Shown in pieces: positions 43,073-54,121 of a DNA stretch of 64,000 bases; the stretch's first letter is position 1, and each line of letters begins with the position of its first letter. The DNA is taken from positions 160,778,118-160,842,117 of the forward strand of contig OZ023265.1 of assembly GCA_964006375.1 (NCBI GenBank). Reading direction: 5' to 3'. A program made the position numbers and the translations under genes. This stretch comes from Tillus elongatus (Eukaryota > Arthropoda > Insecta > Coleoptera > Cleridae). Below the pieces are notes generated by a model. That model was not told the DNA's origin and made no database searches. It was given only the letters and a program-made list of their open reading frames with translations.

Positions 43073-43585
43073 CATACAGACTTGGAGAATACTTCTCTAG
43101 CTTCACTGTTGGTTTTTAGTGGTGAAGGACGTAGCCAGCGCGTGAGCTAACTGGAGCAAGTGGCCCTTCGAATTCTGGAAGTTCTAGGATGTTCTTCAAT
43201 GCTTCTGTGACTATAGTTTCGCTGCTTGACAGCATTTTCAGACAGATTAAAATTGAATTAGTACGAAATCATGACAACTACAAATAAATATCTGTTGCTA
43301 GGTTATGATATGATGTTTTGATCAAAAAATTTTATCAAATAGAAAATAAAATGAAACACAGATGACAGATGAGGTTTTCAAAATGTCTATGTGATGTATG
43401 TCAATATTTAACATAAAAACTAGAACTAGCCTATAATAACTATGATAACAGTTACAACAATAAAATAACTAAACAATAACAGTATAAAAGTAGTCTCTAT
43501 ACAACGAAAATATCGACATACATCAACTCATTATTTTATTACAACTTTTTTGAAATAATAGTTAAATTTATTTTCTTTGGCATAT

Positions 43586-44716
43586 TTAATTAGAAAGAAG
43601 AATATCCAAGAAAGGGGAATTCATTAAATCAGTTTGCTCGTTTAAAACAAGGTAGTTATTGTCGCGTGTGTGCCTTTTGACTTCTAAAGCTTCAAAAAAG
43701 TCTAGTTTACGTTTGTCATCATAAAAATGTAGTGGTTCTATGCGGTTATTTATTGTAGGTCTATGTTCGGTATCAATAATATGTTTTGCAAATGTAGATT
43801 TGTCAGCGTGGTTATTTCTAAATGCAGAAATATGTTCTTTGTATCGGGTGTTAAAATTTCTAGAAGTTTGACCTATGTAGATTGCGTTACAATGTGTACA
43901 AGCTAATTTATAAACTCCAGCTTTTGTCAGGAAACAAGATTTTTCTTTCGCGTTAAATAACAAATCACGCGTCGTGTTGTAAGATTTAAAAGCTACCTTT
44001 GTATTTGTACAAGTGTTTAAAATTTTTGAAATGTTTTCTGAAATGGTTCCAAAATAAGTTATCGAAACGTATCTGTTGTCTTCTTTGTCTCTAATATTTG
44101 GATAAATTAAATTAATCGCTAATTTGTATTCTTTTCTCTCTATCATTTTATCTATTATTTTAACAGAGTAGCCATTATTAAATGCTGTTTGCTTAATTAT
44201 TGAAATTTCTTTTTCAAAATTGTTTTGTGACATAGGTATTGAAAATGCACGATGTATCATAGAATGATAGGCTGACAGCTTTTGTGAAAAAGGGTGACAT
44301 GAATCGTATGGTATGGTTGTGTCAGTGTAAGTTGGTTTCCTATATATTGAAAAGTTAAATGAATTATTTTCTAATTTTCTAATTGTTAAGTCTAAAAAGT
44401 TTATACAACTGTTAGCTTCTTCTTCTAGAGTAAACTTAATATTTGTGTGAAAGCTATTAATAAAATTTAAAAATTCATTTAATTCTGTATGACTACCTTG
44501 AAAACATGCTAAAATATCATCTACGTATCTGTACCAAAAGACAATATTATGTGAAAGTTCTGATGTTAAAATTTGGTTTTCTAAGTTTTCCATAAATATG
44601 TTGGCTAATAAAGGTGACAACGGACTACCCATAGGCAGACCTTCATTTTGCATATAAATTTTATCATTAAATTTAAAATAGTTTTGTTTTATACATTCAT
44701 TAAAAAGATTCATCAT
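43586..44716 (-). CDS. PLE RT plus GIY-YIG endonuclease, left copy (truncated)
   Basis: A 376-codon frame, mirror image of the right copy. It starts at an internal Met (MMNLFNECIKQNYFKFNDKI), followed by GLPMGSPLSPLLANIFMENL, WYRYVDDILACF, NFLDLTIRKL, IYRKPTYTD and a C-terminal GIY-YIG domain (GVYKLACTHCNAIYIGQTSR) ending near 43586. The RT N-terminus is missing, cut at the palindrome's inner boundary (44780). No full-length protein can come from this copy, although all motifs present are intact. Confidence 0.88.
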   Translation of the reverse strand: MMNLFNECIKQNYFKFNDKIYMQNEGLPMGSPLSPLLANIFMENLENQILTSELSHNIVFWYRYVDDILACFQGSHTELNEFLNFINSFHTNIKFTLEEEANSCINFLDLTIRKLENNSFNFSIYRKPTYTDTTIPYDSCHPFSQKLSAYHSMIHRAFSIPMSQNNFEKEISIIKQTAFNNGYSVKIIDKMIERKEYKLAINLIYPNIRDKEDNRYVSITYFGTISENISKILNTCTNTKVAFKSYNTTRDLLFNAKEKSCFLTKAGVYKLACTHCNAIYIGQTSRNFNTRYKEHISAFRNNHADKSTFAKHIIDTEHRPTINNRIEPLHFYDDKRKLDFFEALEVKRHTRDNNYLVLNEQTDLMNSPFLDILLSN

Positions 44717-44836
44717 TTCTTGTCTTTTTATGACATTTACGTTCTTTTCTATTAAAACGTTTTCTAATAGAGGTAAACATTAAATAACTTAATTATTCCC
44801 ACAAATAGTAAATTAGTTTCGTTTGATGTTTGTAGC

Positions 44837-46057
44837 ATGTATTCTAAGATACCCCCTAAAGAATGTTTACCTCTATTAGAAAACGTTTTAATAGAAAAGA
44901 ACGTAAATGTCATAAAAAGACAAGAAATGATGAATCTTTTTAATGAATGTATAAAACAAAACTATTTTAAATTTAATGATAAAATTTATATGCAAAATGA
45001 AGGTCTGCCTATGGGTAGTCCGTTGTCACCTTTATTAGCCAACATATTTATGGAAAACTTAGAAAACCAAATTTTAACATCAGAACTTTCACATAATATT
45101 GTCTTTTGGTACAGATACGTAGATGATATTTTAGCATGTTTTCAAGGTAGTCATACAGAATTAAATGAATTTTTAAATTTTATTAATAGCTTTCACACAA
45201 ATATTAAGTTTACTCTAGAAGAAGAAGCTAACAGTTGTATAAACTTTTTAGACTTAACAATTAGAAAATTAGAAAATAATTCATTTAACTTTTCAATATA
45301 TAGGAAACCAACTTACACTGACACAACCATACCATACGATTCATGTCACCCTTTTTCACAAAAGCTGTCAGCCTATCATTCTATGATACATCGTGCATTT
45401 TCAATACCTATGTCACAAAACAATTTTGAAAAAGAAATTTCAATAATTAAGCAAACAGCATTTAATAATGGCTACTCTGTTAAAATAATAGATAAAATGA
45501 TAGAGAGAAAAGAATACAAATTAGCGATTAATTTAATTTATCCAAATATTAGAGACAAAGAAGACAACAGATACGTTTCGATAACTTATTTTGGAACCAT
45601 TTCAGAAAACATTTCAAAAATTTTAAACACTTGTACAAATACAAAGGTAGCTTTTAAATCTTACAACACGACGCGTGATTTGTTATTTAACGCGAAAGAA
45701 AAATCTTGTTTCCTGACAAAAGCTGGAGTTTATAAATTAGCTTGTACACATTGTAACGCAATCTACATAGGTCAAACTTCTAGAAATTTTAACACCCGAT
45801 ACAAAGAACATATTTCTGCATTTAGAAATAACCACGCTGACAAATCTACATTTGCAAAACATATTATTGATACCGAACATAGACCTACAATAAATAACCG
45901 CATAGAACCACTACATTTTTATGATGACAAACGTAAACTAGACTTTTTTGAAGCTTTAGAAGTCAAAAGGCACACACGCGACAATAACTACCTTGTTTTA
46001 AACGAGCAAACTGATTTAATGAATTCCCCTTTCTTGGATATTCTTCTTTCTAATTAA
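44837..46057 (+). CDS. PLE RT plus GIY-YIG endonuclease, right copy (truncated)
   Basis: A 406-codon uninterrupted frame. Before its first ATG the frame continues up to about 44784 (IIPTNSKLVSFDV), so the true N-terminus is lost. RT motifs: GLPMGSPLSP (57-66), WYRYVDDIL with the YVDD pair (94-97), INFLDLTI, IYRKPTYTD. Endonuclease: GVYKLACTHC (297-306, with two Cys), AIYIGQT (308-314), YKEH (322-325), and a FFEALEV with the catalytic Glu (372). PLE proteins reverse-transcribe at a nick made by the GIY-YIG domain. The absence of any disabling mutation in 406 codons points to recent insertion. Confidence 0.9.
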   Translation: MYSKIPPKECLPLLENVLIEKNVNVIKRQEMMNLFNECIKQNYFKFNDKIYMQNEGLPMGSPLSPLLANIFMENLENQILTSELSHNIVFWYRYVDDILACFQGSHTELNEFLNFINSFHTNIKFTLEEEANSCINFLDLTIRKLENNSFNFSIYRKPTYTDTTIPYDSCHPFSQKLSAYHSMIHRAFSIPMSQNNFEKEISIIKQTAFNNGYSVKIIDKMIERKEYKLAINLIYPNIRDKEDNRYVSITYFGTISENISKILNTCTNTKVAFKSYNTTRDLLFNAKEKSCFLTKAGVYKLACTHCNAIYIGQTSRNFNTRYKEHISAFRNNHADKSTFAKHIIDTEHRPTINNRIEPLHFYDDKRKLDFFEALEVKRHTRDNNYLVLNEQTDLMNSPFLDILLSN

Positions 46058-46401
46058 ATATGCCAAAGAAAATAAATTTAACTATTATTTCAAAAAAGTT
46101 GTAATAAAATAATGAGTTGATGTATGTCGATATTTTCGTTGTATAGAGACTACTTTTATACTGTTATTGTTTAGTTATTTTATTGTTGTAACTGTTATCA
46201 TAGTTATTATAGGCTAGTTCTAGTTTTTATGTTAAATATTGACATACATCACATAGACATTTTGAAAACCTCATCTGTCATCTGTGTTTCATTTTATTTT
46301 CTATTTGATAAAATTTTTTGATCAAAACATCATATCATAACCTAGCAACAGATATTTATTTGTAGTTGTCATGATTTCGTACTAATTCAATTTTAATCTG
46401 T

Positions 46402-46426
46402 CTGAAAATGCTGTCAAGCAGCGAAA
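46402..46426 (+). ncRNA. Hammerhead-like motif downstream of the PLE
   Basis: CTGAAAAT, a GCTG/CAGC stem with loop TCAAG, then GAAAC: the order of a hammerhead core, but with the CUGANGA element degraded to CUGAAAA. The mirror copy lies at 43217-43241 (-). Probably an inactive form of the ribozyme found in PLE terminal repeats. Confidence 0.4.
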
Positions 46427-46614
46427 CTATAGTCACAGAAGCATTGAAGAACATCCTAGAACTTCCAGAATTCGAAGGGCCACTTGCTCCAGTTAGCTCA
46501 CGCGCTGGCTACGTCCTTCACCACTAAAAACCAACAGTGAAGCTAGAGAAGTATTCTCCAAGTCTGTATGCAGTATGGACAAGTTTCACCAAGTAAGGGC
46601 AACAACAATCAATG

Positions 46615-46627
46615 AAATAGAATGGTG
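46615..46627. repeat. 13-bp target site duplication, right
   Basis: AAATAGAATGGTG, the second copy of the duplication at 43060-43072. Confidence 0.9.
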
Positions 46628-47425
46628 TTCTCTATGAGGCAACTTGACGAGACAGGAGCACTGTTGGGAGAGCACAAGATTTCTGGGTGTTGTCATTGAC
46701 CCAAGGCTTCTGTGGGACAAACATGTTGACTCAGTGGCTGGTAAACTCTCGAGGGGCCTGTTCTTGCTTCGGAGCCTGGTTGGCAGTGCTTCGGTTCCTG
46801 TTCTGAGGCAAACATATTTCGCCACTTTTCACTCGCATCTTTCTTATGCTATCTTGGTTTGGGGTCATGCTGCTGGTGCTAAACGTCTCTTTGGGCTCCA
46901 GCGTAAGGCTATACGTGTGATGTGTGGTGCAGGTTACAGGGATGATTGTAGAGCGCTCTTTGGACACATGAATATACTTACATTACCAGCACTCTATATC
47001 TTTGAAAATTTGATGTACATCAAGGAGAATGCGGGTGAATACCAGAGTCACCGAGATATCCATACCTATGGTACGAGACAAAGGGAGAACATTGTGCCCT
47101 TCTATTGGCGACTGGAGAGGTGTTGGAGTGGGACTGGCTACTGGGCAATTAAGTTATACAATAAAATACCTGCTTATATCAGAAACTTGCTGTTGCCGAA
47201 GTTTAGGAACAGAGTGAGGGAAATACTGTTGTGAAATTCCTTATATTCAGCGGAAGAGTTCTTGAGGTTCGAGTTTTAGAATTTAGAAGTGAAGTTTTCC
47301 AGGGTTTCTGGATGATTTTATGTTTAGCCTTTTAAATGATTTTAGGTGATTTTATCTGTATTGTTTGTGACCTGTGCATATTGCTGTGTGTAATCCTGGC
47401 ACTAATAAATTATTATTATTATAAA
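46628..47425 (+). mobile_element. LINE family B, 3' part
   Basis: It resumes the RT after the PLE insertion: FSMRQLDE and, after a one-frame change near 46675, FLGVVIDPRLLWDKHVDSVA (thumb), LRQTYFATFHSHLSYAILVW, AIRVMCGAGYRDDCRALF, THYGTRQ-like HTYGTRQRENIVPFY and WAIKLYNKIPAYIRNL, ending at a TGA (47232-47234). The C-terminal frame 46644-47234 is open. The 3' UTR ends in an (ATT)n tail at about 47405-47423. Confidence 0.82.
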
Positions 47426-47539
47426 TTACTTCCTTTCGTTCAGTTTAGATCTGAACAGACCATCCCTCCCATAGCCCCCATCTTGTTAACTAGAACAGAA
47501 TGATTTAGACAACAACGAAAGCCTTAAATAGATCAACCT

Positions 47540-47800
47540 GTGAAGAACAGTCAAGAGTAGATGCAATGAACTGAGCAATTCCAACTAAATTTGTCACAGT
47601 CGAACTCCCTGGCAAATTATTCAATGTTACCTCATCCTCTTCTCCAGAATCTCCGTCAGAATTCCCATGCATCATTAGCAGGTGGTATTATAATATTATT
47701 TGGTGGCTCTGGCATCAAATCAGGGTTCTCTGCATACTCAAGCAGTTCATTAAGAGAAACTGGCTGGTGTCTGTATCTTAAAGAAACAGAAAATGCTATA
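47540..47800 (-). pseudogene. Possible piggyBac-like N-terminal scrap
   Basis: The - strand reads RYRHQPVSLNELLEYAENPD and MPEPPNNIIIPPAND, then, after a shift, NSDGDSGEEDEVTLNNLPGS. The 'DGDSGEED..TLNNLPG' phrase is typical of the acidic N-terminus of piggyBac-type transposases. No catalytic region is found nearby. Confidence 0.45.
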
Positions 47801-49737
47801 TAATTTATTTTCTTACAAAAATAGTGCATAATCCTACCGTTCCTTTAAAATAACACTAATATTCACATGATGAAAACTAGAAAACAGAGTAAGATAAAAT
47901 CTGAAATCACATGACATACTAAATACTACACCATCTGTGACAGTTATGTGCTAAAATCCCACGGAAATATAGACAAATATCAATAATACTTATGCCCACA
48001 TGTCCACTGTTTCAATGCAATAATACCTGCACAAAATTATTTTACAACTAAACTTTTTAGGTAATCCGTAGACAACTAAACTGCACAAATTAAGATCACT
48101 CTACCTTATCTTATCAACGCCATCTAGAAATAACGGCTATAAGCTGAAACAGAACAGTATTTTTCAGATGTTCCTTATAAGGAACAGTAGCTTCATTTGG
48201 GTTAATATAAATTTAAAATACAGCCTCAGTAGTGATGACAATGACCAGGACTCCAGCAAAATGTACAGGATTTTACATATTTTATTTATATATGCCAATT
48301 TTTTTAACCTAGCATATTTCTTGTTAAACTTTCATTCCTTCTTTCCCCTACTTACAAGATCTTGCATAAAATAATAATAATGCTTTATAAAATTACACAG
48401 TATGCTGTATAAAAACCTCACACCAAATGTTCTCATTAAAAAAGTCACTTTTAATTTTTTATTATTGCCATTTCTTAAGAAATCTGTGCTCTGCCAACAC
48501 TTCTGCCACAGCTATTTGTTTTAATATTATCTTTAATACACAAATGAGTTTGTTTTATGGCTACATTATTTAACTATTTGTGATTGCATCTGCACAAAAA
48601 TTCTGACTTGCAAATATAGTCGGGACACCTAGTGCAATTATTATTTTCATTAAAATTTATATTAATTGTTTGACGAACTCTAATACATACAAAATAATGT
48701 TTCCAAAAATATAATGTTGCCAATTTTGCGATCAACACTCTTTTTTGTGACCTGCTTCTGGATTTTGAACCCCGCCACGCTTGATTCCCCAAATGCATCA
48801 AACGGTATGTATGAATCACTTTCTATTATTTCCGGTATAAACTATAGTAAACTATATAAAATAATTAAGACACTGAAAATCCATAAATTAAATAAAAAAT
48901 TATTTTAATACATTACATATGAGATTTACAAATTTATAACTAAAATACTTAAATGAAAAACAGATAATAAAACCACATGTTTTGGTGTATACACAGTATG
49001 ATGCAAGCAGGGGTTTGCAGCCTTTGTTGCAGGACATAAAAATAATAACATAAGCATAGGTGGTCATGCAGGAGGATTTTTCCTACCTGACGATGCCATA
49101 AAGTCAAAACCAGTCACAGATACGATAATAATCTATTGTAAAGCCAGAGAGAAAGTTTCTACATATGTAGTTACTATTGTTTCGTTCCTATTACCTCTGG
49201 AATATAGTGGTTGAATAATATAGTTGAAAATTTATTATAGTATCAACAAATTTGCCGCTATCTATGTTAAGGTTCGAACTATGAACAAAAAAAAAAAACG
49301 AAATATCTCGGGCTCGACAACACAGATTTTTTTTTCATTTTCTGTCTTCTTTTATCTAATGGCAATCAATATATTTAAGATCTTCGCATTTTAGGCGTAC
49401 CTGTTCACCTATCTCTCACCATAAGCTCACATATTTCTAGCGGCATTTCAAACGTAAGTACACAAGATTTTCCGAGATTCAAAGACAACGTCATTTTAAG
49501 TGCTTCGTATCTTGTAGCTAATTGTTAATCTCATCGTAGTTCTAGTGTTTATAAGTGGGAATATGGCCGAGGCTGATACAAGTGCTTTCCATAAAAATAA
49601 ACGGATCATTTTGACTTCAGAGGTCAAAGTTTTATTAAAAAAACAGATCTGAATTTATCTGTGACACAAGCAGTAATATCATGCAGCAGCTTAACAAAAA
49701 TGGGACAGACCAGCATATATAAAGCTATTAAAGAAAA
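47801..49737. other. Intergenic, no recognised gene
   Basis: AT-rich. A - strand frame at 48819-48574 includes several Cys (CTRCPDYICKSEFLCRCNHK) but has no recognised family and no splice context. The rest holds only short frames. Confidence 0.4.
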
Positions 49738-50070
49738 AGTTCGGGACGCAGCAAGAGCGTTATGGTAGTGATTTTTTATTAAATGCTTCAAATTTGAATA
49801 ACGCAATTTTCTATAAACTTAGAAAGTTGAATTTTGCTATGTAGTAAGGTTTTTCTCAAGGCAACATATCCACCAAATTTCTTTAAAATAGCTTTGTAGT
49901 TTTCGAAAAAAAAAAGTTTTTCGAAATAAAACTCAAAATTTGAATAACTCAATTTTCTATAAACTGAGAAAGTTGAATTTTGGTATGTGGTAAGGCCTTT
50001 GCTAAGGAAATATATCCACCAAATTTCATTAAAACAGTTTTGTAATTGTCGGAGAAAAATTTTTTTTTCG

Positions 50071-50154
<84 letters not shown>

Positions 50155-50286
50155 ATATAAAAAGTGAAACTAACCCCGGATATGGGTTCTAGGGGTCCTA
50201 GTTCGCCCTCATTTGAAAAAATGTTTGTGAAGTCTCACTTCTCTCTATTAGTGATTTTTGTTTTCATAAAAATTCACTAAAAAGAA
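49738..50286 (-). mobile_element. DINE-like element with both ends
   Basis: Reverse orientation. The 3' hairpin end is at the left (GGGACGCAGCAAGAGCGTTA then TGGTAGTGATTTTTTATT), with an internal duplication (AATTTTCTATAAACT, AGAAAGTTGAATTTTG at about 49806 and 49947), (TA)n at 50073-50151, the 5' segment (CCCCGGATATGGGTTCTAGG) and the end palindrome TTAGTGATTTTT, a loop, AAAAATTCACTAA near 50248-50278. Confidence 0.62.
50073..50151. repeat. (TA)n array in DINE-like element
   Basis: About 79 bp of TA repeats. Confidence 0.97.
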
Positions 50287-50289
50287 GAT

Positions 50290-51350
50290 ACCACTCCTGT
50301 CACAGAGGAAAAACGTGGAAGGAAAAAGACTATTCTTGATAAGAACACAAAAAGTTCAATTAGTCGGAAAGTTCATTCGTTTTTCTTTAGAAATAAATTT
50401 CAAACTTAAAAAAAAAAATTCAACTGCTATCGAAGCAGACTCCGATATGCCAAAAGTATCAGGACGAGTGATGATGCTAAGTCTACATTCTATGAATTTC
50501 CGATTCATGACAAGACATCGGAAGAGTATTCTTTTAGAAAAAAAAAAGACTGCTTTATGGCGGCATAAGTATTTGGAAAAACTTCGCCAATACAGGCTCG
50601 AGAATCGTCAAATTTACTTTATGGATGAAACTTGGCTAAACGAAGGTCATACCGTTTTGAAAGTTTGGCAAGATCTTAATGTGACAAACAGTCGACAAGC
50701 GTTTTTGGAAAGATGGTCTACAGAGCTGAAAGCTCTCTCTGGCAAAGGAAGACGCTTGATTGTTACTCATATTGGCAGTAATGATGGTTTTCTCGAAGGT
50801 GGTGCTGCAATATTCGAGTTCAAGAAAACAGGGGATTACCACGAACATATGTACGCTACGCGTTTTGAAGGTTGGTTTGCTTCAGTTTTACCACAGTTGG
50901 AAGCGGGTTCTGTGGTCGGTTAGAGTCGTTACAAACATCCAGCTGACGGAAGGGACAAATTATCGACTGGCTTGATAGTAAAGGTATTGCTCATGAAGAA
51001 GCCATGCTTAAAATTCAATTACTCCAATTACTTCATGCAGTCACAAACAATCCTTTATAAAATATGCCATAGATGAACTACCCTTAGAACATGGGATTAG
51101 AGTTCCATCGTTTACCACCCTATCAATGTGAGCTAAACCCCATTGAATTTATTTGGGCTCAGGTAAAATCTGAAGTAGCAAGAGAAAACAAAACCTTTAA
51201 GTTGGGGGAAATAAAGGAAACTTGCATTTGGGATCCAGATGTACGAATTGATATTATGTACAGCCTTTAACCATTGCTGTTAGGCAAAGTAGTAGTAGTG
51301 ATAGTGATACCGAATCTGGTACTAATTCTGAGGGCCTTATTGACATTTAG
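50290..51350 (+). pseudogene. DDE_3/IS630-Tc1-type transposase relic
   Basis: The frame 50315-50923 has ALWRHKYLEKLRQYRLENRQ, IYFMDETWLNEGHTVLKVWQ (first catalytic Asp in MDETW), KALSGKGRRLIVTHIGSNDG, GDYHEHMYATRFEGWF and LPQLEAGSVV, then a stop where VIDNAxYH with the second Asp is expected. After frameshifts it continues with LPPYQCELNPIEFIWAQVK, the third acidic residue region, and an acidic Ser tail (SSSSDSDTESGTNSEG) to a TAG near 51350. This is a common insect DDE transposase family, here broken by two or more frameshifts and a stop. Confidence 0.8.
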
Positions 51351-52005
51351 TCAGTCATATTGTGTCACCGAAGATAGCATGTGTATGGATTGAACTGAAC
51401 TATGTCTTCACATTTAGCAGATGCGCTTCTTATTATTTTGGTTAGTGACTGGTTAACAGTGACTATAATCTCTGTTTTAAACTAGTTGTGATTTTTGTTG
51501 TGTTACCAAAAAAACTGCAAATGTTATCCAAAACACTCGGTTAAGCTTCATTTCATTGCTTATTTTTAACTGATTTAATTTTTAAAAAAGAACAAATAAA
51601 ACCCTTAATTTTTCGATAATATTTCTATTTAGTGCATACATTAGTTACTTATAATGCGCGCCTATCTTTCACCTCTCATATGCAAAAATGTATTTTTTTT
51701 TGTTCTTCGCCATATTTTGATACTGAAGTATAGGTCCATTAGCCACAAACTGTTGTATTAAGATAGGGAAGAGATAAGAAACGGTTTATGACTAACAATG
51801 CTAGCAACAAAATTGAGGATTACAGCATAACAAATTTATTGAATGCCTTACTTTATTAATGATACTATTTTTAAAAACTACAAAATCTAAATCCAGGTAA
51901 TTTTGATCAATCATCAAAACTTGTCATAAAAATAAAATTAAATCAATAATAATAATTCTTTTAATTCTTCTATCGTTAAAATTAGAACAAATGTGTGGTA
52001 GATTT

Positions 52006-52088
<83 letters not shown>

Positions 52089-52390
52089 TTAATATTTAAA
52101 AATTGATTTAAATGGCCACGACCATCTCAATTTTAAAACAAATCTAATAATAAAACTAAAACATGTGGTTTTATGCAAATAAGACAAAAATTATAATCGG
52201 TATTTTAAATGATAATAAAATTATTAATCACTGGATGAGTGTAAATCAATCACTATTTTACTAAAATCGAAATTAAATTAAAATTACGATATCTAACAGT
52301 CATACACAGTATATCACAATGAAATAATATAAAAAAAATCGTTACTAATGCTGCCTGGATGTAAGTATATATTTACACAAAATTATAGGA
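51351..52390. other. 3' flank of ABCC4-like gene with (TA)n
   Basis: AT-rich sequence holding a TA array (52009-52084) and the likely 3' UTR of the ABCC4-like gene (- strand, left of 52391). No other gene seen. Confidence 0.5.
52009..52084. repeat. (TA)n array
   Basis: About 76 bp of TA repeats in the probable 3' flank of the ABCC4-like gene. Confidence 0.97.
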
Positions 52391-52664
52391 CTATTCAGGA
52401 ACTGCTTGCTGCCTCAGATAACTTTCTCTAGCTATCCTCTTCAATTGTTCGGACATTGCTCTACCCGCTTCCATGACCATGCTGTAGAACTTTCCGTTCT
52501 TGTTCTGCAATAGAACATGTGGATGGTCGAACTCCACCATGGTACCTGCTTCCATCACCAGTACCTTGTCTGAATCCATGATGGTGTTAAGTCGATGTGC
52601 CACTGTTAATACTGTACAGTCTGCAAACTTCTTTCTGATTGTTTTTTGAATCAAAGCGTCAGTT
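52391..52664 (-). CDS. ABCC4-like transporter, last exon (end of NBD2)
   Basis: After a TTCTTTTGCAG acceptor, the exon completes a split Gln codon and encodes [40 protein letters not shown] (H-loop His in AHRLNT), [20 protein letters not shown] and a tail ending RQQAVPE and TAG. It continues NBD2 directly after the Walker B/D-loop of the upstream exon. The sequence is closest in my memory to ABCC4/MRP4, an ATP-driven plasma membrane exporter of organic anions and cyclic nucleotides, but other ABCC members cannot be excluded. Confidence 0.92.
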
Positions 52665-52794
52665 CTGCAAAAGAAAGTATATAGCAATGTTAAAACAGAA
52701 GCTGATCGATACATTTGCCTACAACAAACTGTGATGCTATCATGAAATAACGTTAAATGAGACGACGTTATGCGAGGACTTACTGTATTTGAAA

Positions 52795-53247
52795 TGGATT
52801 TTCTGTAATTATTTTAGTAAAATGAAGGACATTGACGGTTGATGCTGAAACTTATAGGTTTGCAGAACACTCTTCTTGCAACATTTTTTATCATAATCCG
52901 TATTTGTTTCAGGTTCTTTGCCTAAATATTGCCAATTTTGACGGTTCAAATCGCGACGTTTTGAGGAAAATTCCAAATTTATTTTCTTTAACTGCCCATA
53001 ACTTTTTTGTCTTTACACTGACAGACCTAAATTTTGGTACATGGTGCATCTTTATAATACAAATACGTGTACCAAATGCTGTTGCCCTTACTTTGTTATT
53101 TCCGGAGATATAATTTTTTTTTAAATAACAAAATTTTCTGGGTAAACCTGGATCGATTTTCCTGGCTAACTAACTTATCCAAGCCACCAAAAGGAAGGTA
53201 TTCACCAAATTTAATCTAAATTGGCCCATTATTTTTTGAGTTATTTG

Positions 53248-53328
<81 letters not shown>
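52795..53328 (-). mobile_element. DINE-like element, long subfamily, cut at the TA array
   Basis: Within the ABCC4-like intron. It is colinear with 35870-36395: AATGAAGGACATTGACGGTT, TTTGCCTAAATATTGCCAAT, AACTGCCCATAACTTTTTTG, CTTACTTTGTTATTTCCGGA, ATCCAAGCCACC and TATTTTTTGAGTTATTTG, then (TA)n (53251-53328). The terminal palindrome expected beyond the TA array is missing. Confidence 0.6.
53251..53328. repeat. (TA)n array
   Basis: About 78 bp of TA repeats ending the DINE-like copy. Confidence 0.97.
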
Positions 53329-53329
<1 letters not shown>

Positions 53330-54025
53330 CTATAAATAGCAAATATGCCAGAAAAATAGAAACTTTTATTGTGGAGAAAAACGAGCCATGTATATTAAAT
53401 TTATGCATCCTAATATTTAAATGCCCTGTATATTTAAGAGTGTTATGGTTAAATAAGAAATATCATGAGAATTGAATGAATACAGAACAATGCTTTGTTT
53501 TTACATATAGTGTTTTGGGTTGACTAGTAAATATCCTTTATAATATAAAGAACACAGAACAATGCCTTGTTTTTACTTATAGTGTTTTGCTTGAAGAAAA
53601 TCAGTTTTATTTGATCCTAGTGAATAAATAAATGTACAGTATGTATAGTCACAGTAGTATTCAAGTTAATTTTTTTTATTGTCAGTAAATTATAAATTCT
53701 AAAAAAGACACACAGTGTTTGTTAGAAGTGAAACGCGGGGACGTTTTTTTTTTCTATAAGTGTAACTAATAAGAAGTTGGACAATGGAATATGCAGGGCT
53801 GATGAACTTTGTTTTACACAGCCTGCATCCAAAAGGAGATTGTTTTTGTGTGAGAGAGTTAGATATTTAAACTAAACAGCGGCAATGCGAGTTGGGCATT
53901 CCATAACAGACTGCGGCAAAGTGCGTTACAGTAAAACATTCGATTATAAACTGCCAGTGCAGTAAAAGATATTTAGTGTGAAACCGGGAAAGCATAAGTG
54001 TAATTAGCACTCGATTTTAAACTGT

Positions 54026-54027
<2 letters not shown>
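53329..54027. other. ABCC4-like intron with small duplications
   Basis: A phrase ACAGAACAATGCTTTGTTTT with TATAGTGTTTTG occurs twice about 73 bp apart (about 53484 and 53557). A second pair, ATTCGATTATAAACTG and ACTCGATTTTAAACTG, occurs at about 53939 and 54009. No gene. Confidence 0.55.

Positions 54028-54119
<92 letters not shown>
54028..54119. repeat. (TA)n array
   Basis: About 92 bp of TA repeats. Confidence 0.97.

Positions 54120-54121
<2 letters not shown>

Larger units (their letters stand above)
43073..46614. mobile_element. Penelope-like element inserted as a head-to-head palindrome
   Basis: Two 5'-truncated PLE copies point outward from a centre at about 44821. The arms 43072-44780 and 44863-46571 (about 1709 bp each) encode identical proteins and appear base-identical wherever compared. 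They are separated by an 82-bp spacer (44781-44862) that belongs to the right copy (RT motif LVSFDVCSMYSKIPPKE). The right copy extends 43 bp further at its 3' end (46572-46614). The insertion is flanked by a 13-bp duplication and sits inside LINE family B. Apparent identity suggests a single recent event, or an assembly hairpin artefact. Confidence 0.9.

Noticed and set aside
43586..46057. Two host genes in divergent arrangement
   Set aside because: Both frames encode PLE RT plus GIY-YIG domains truncated at the N-terminus and form one flanked insertion.
48574..48819. Cys-rich C-terminus of a piggyBac transposase
   Set aside because: The Cys spacing is not convincing, and its order relative to the N-terminal-like scrap at 47540-47800 is wrong for one element on the - strand.
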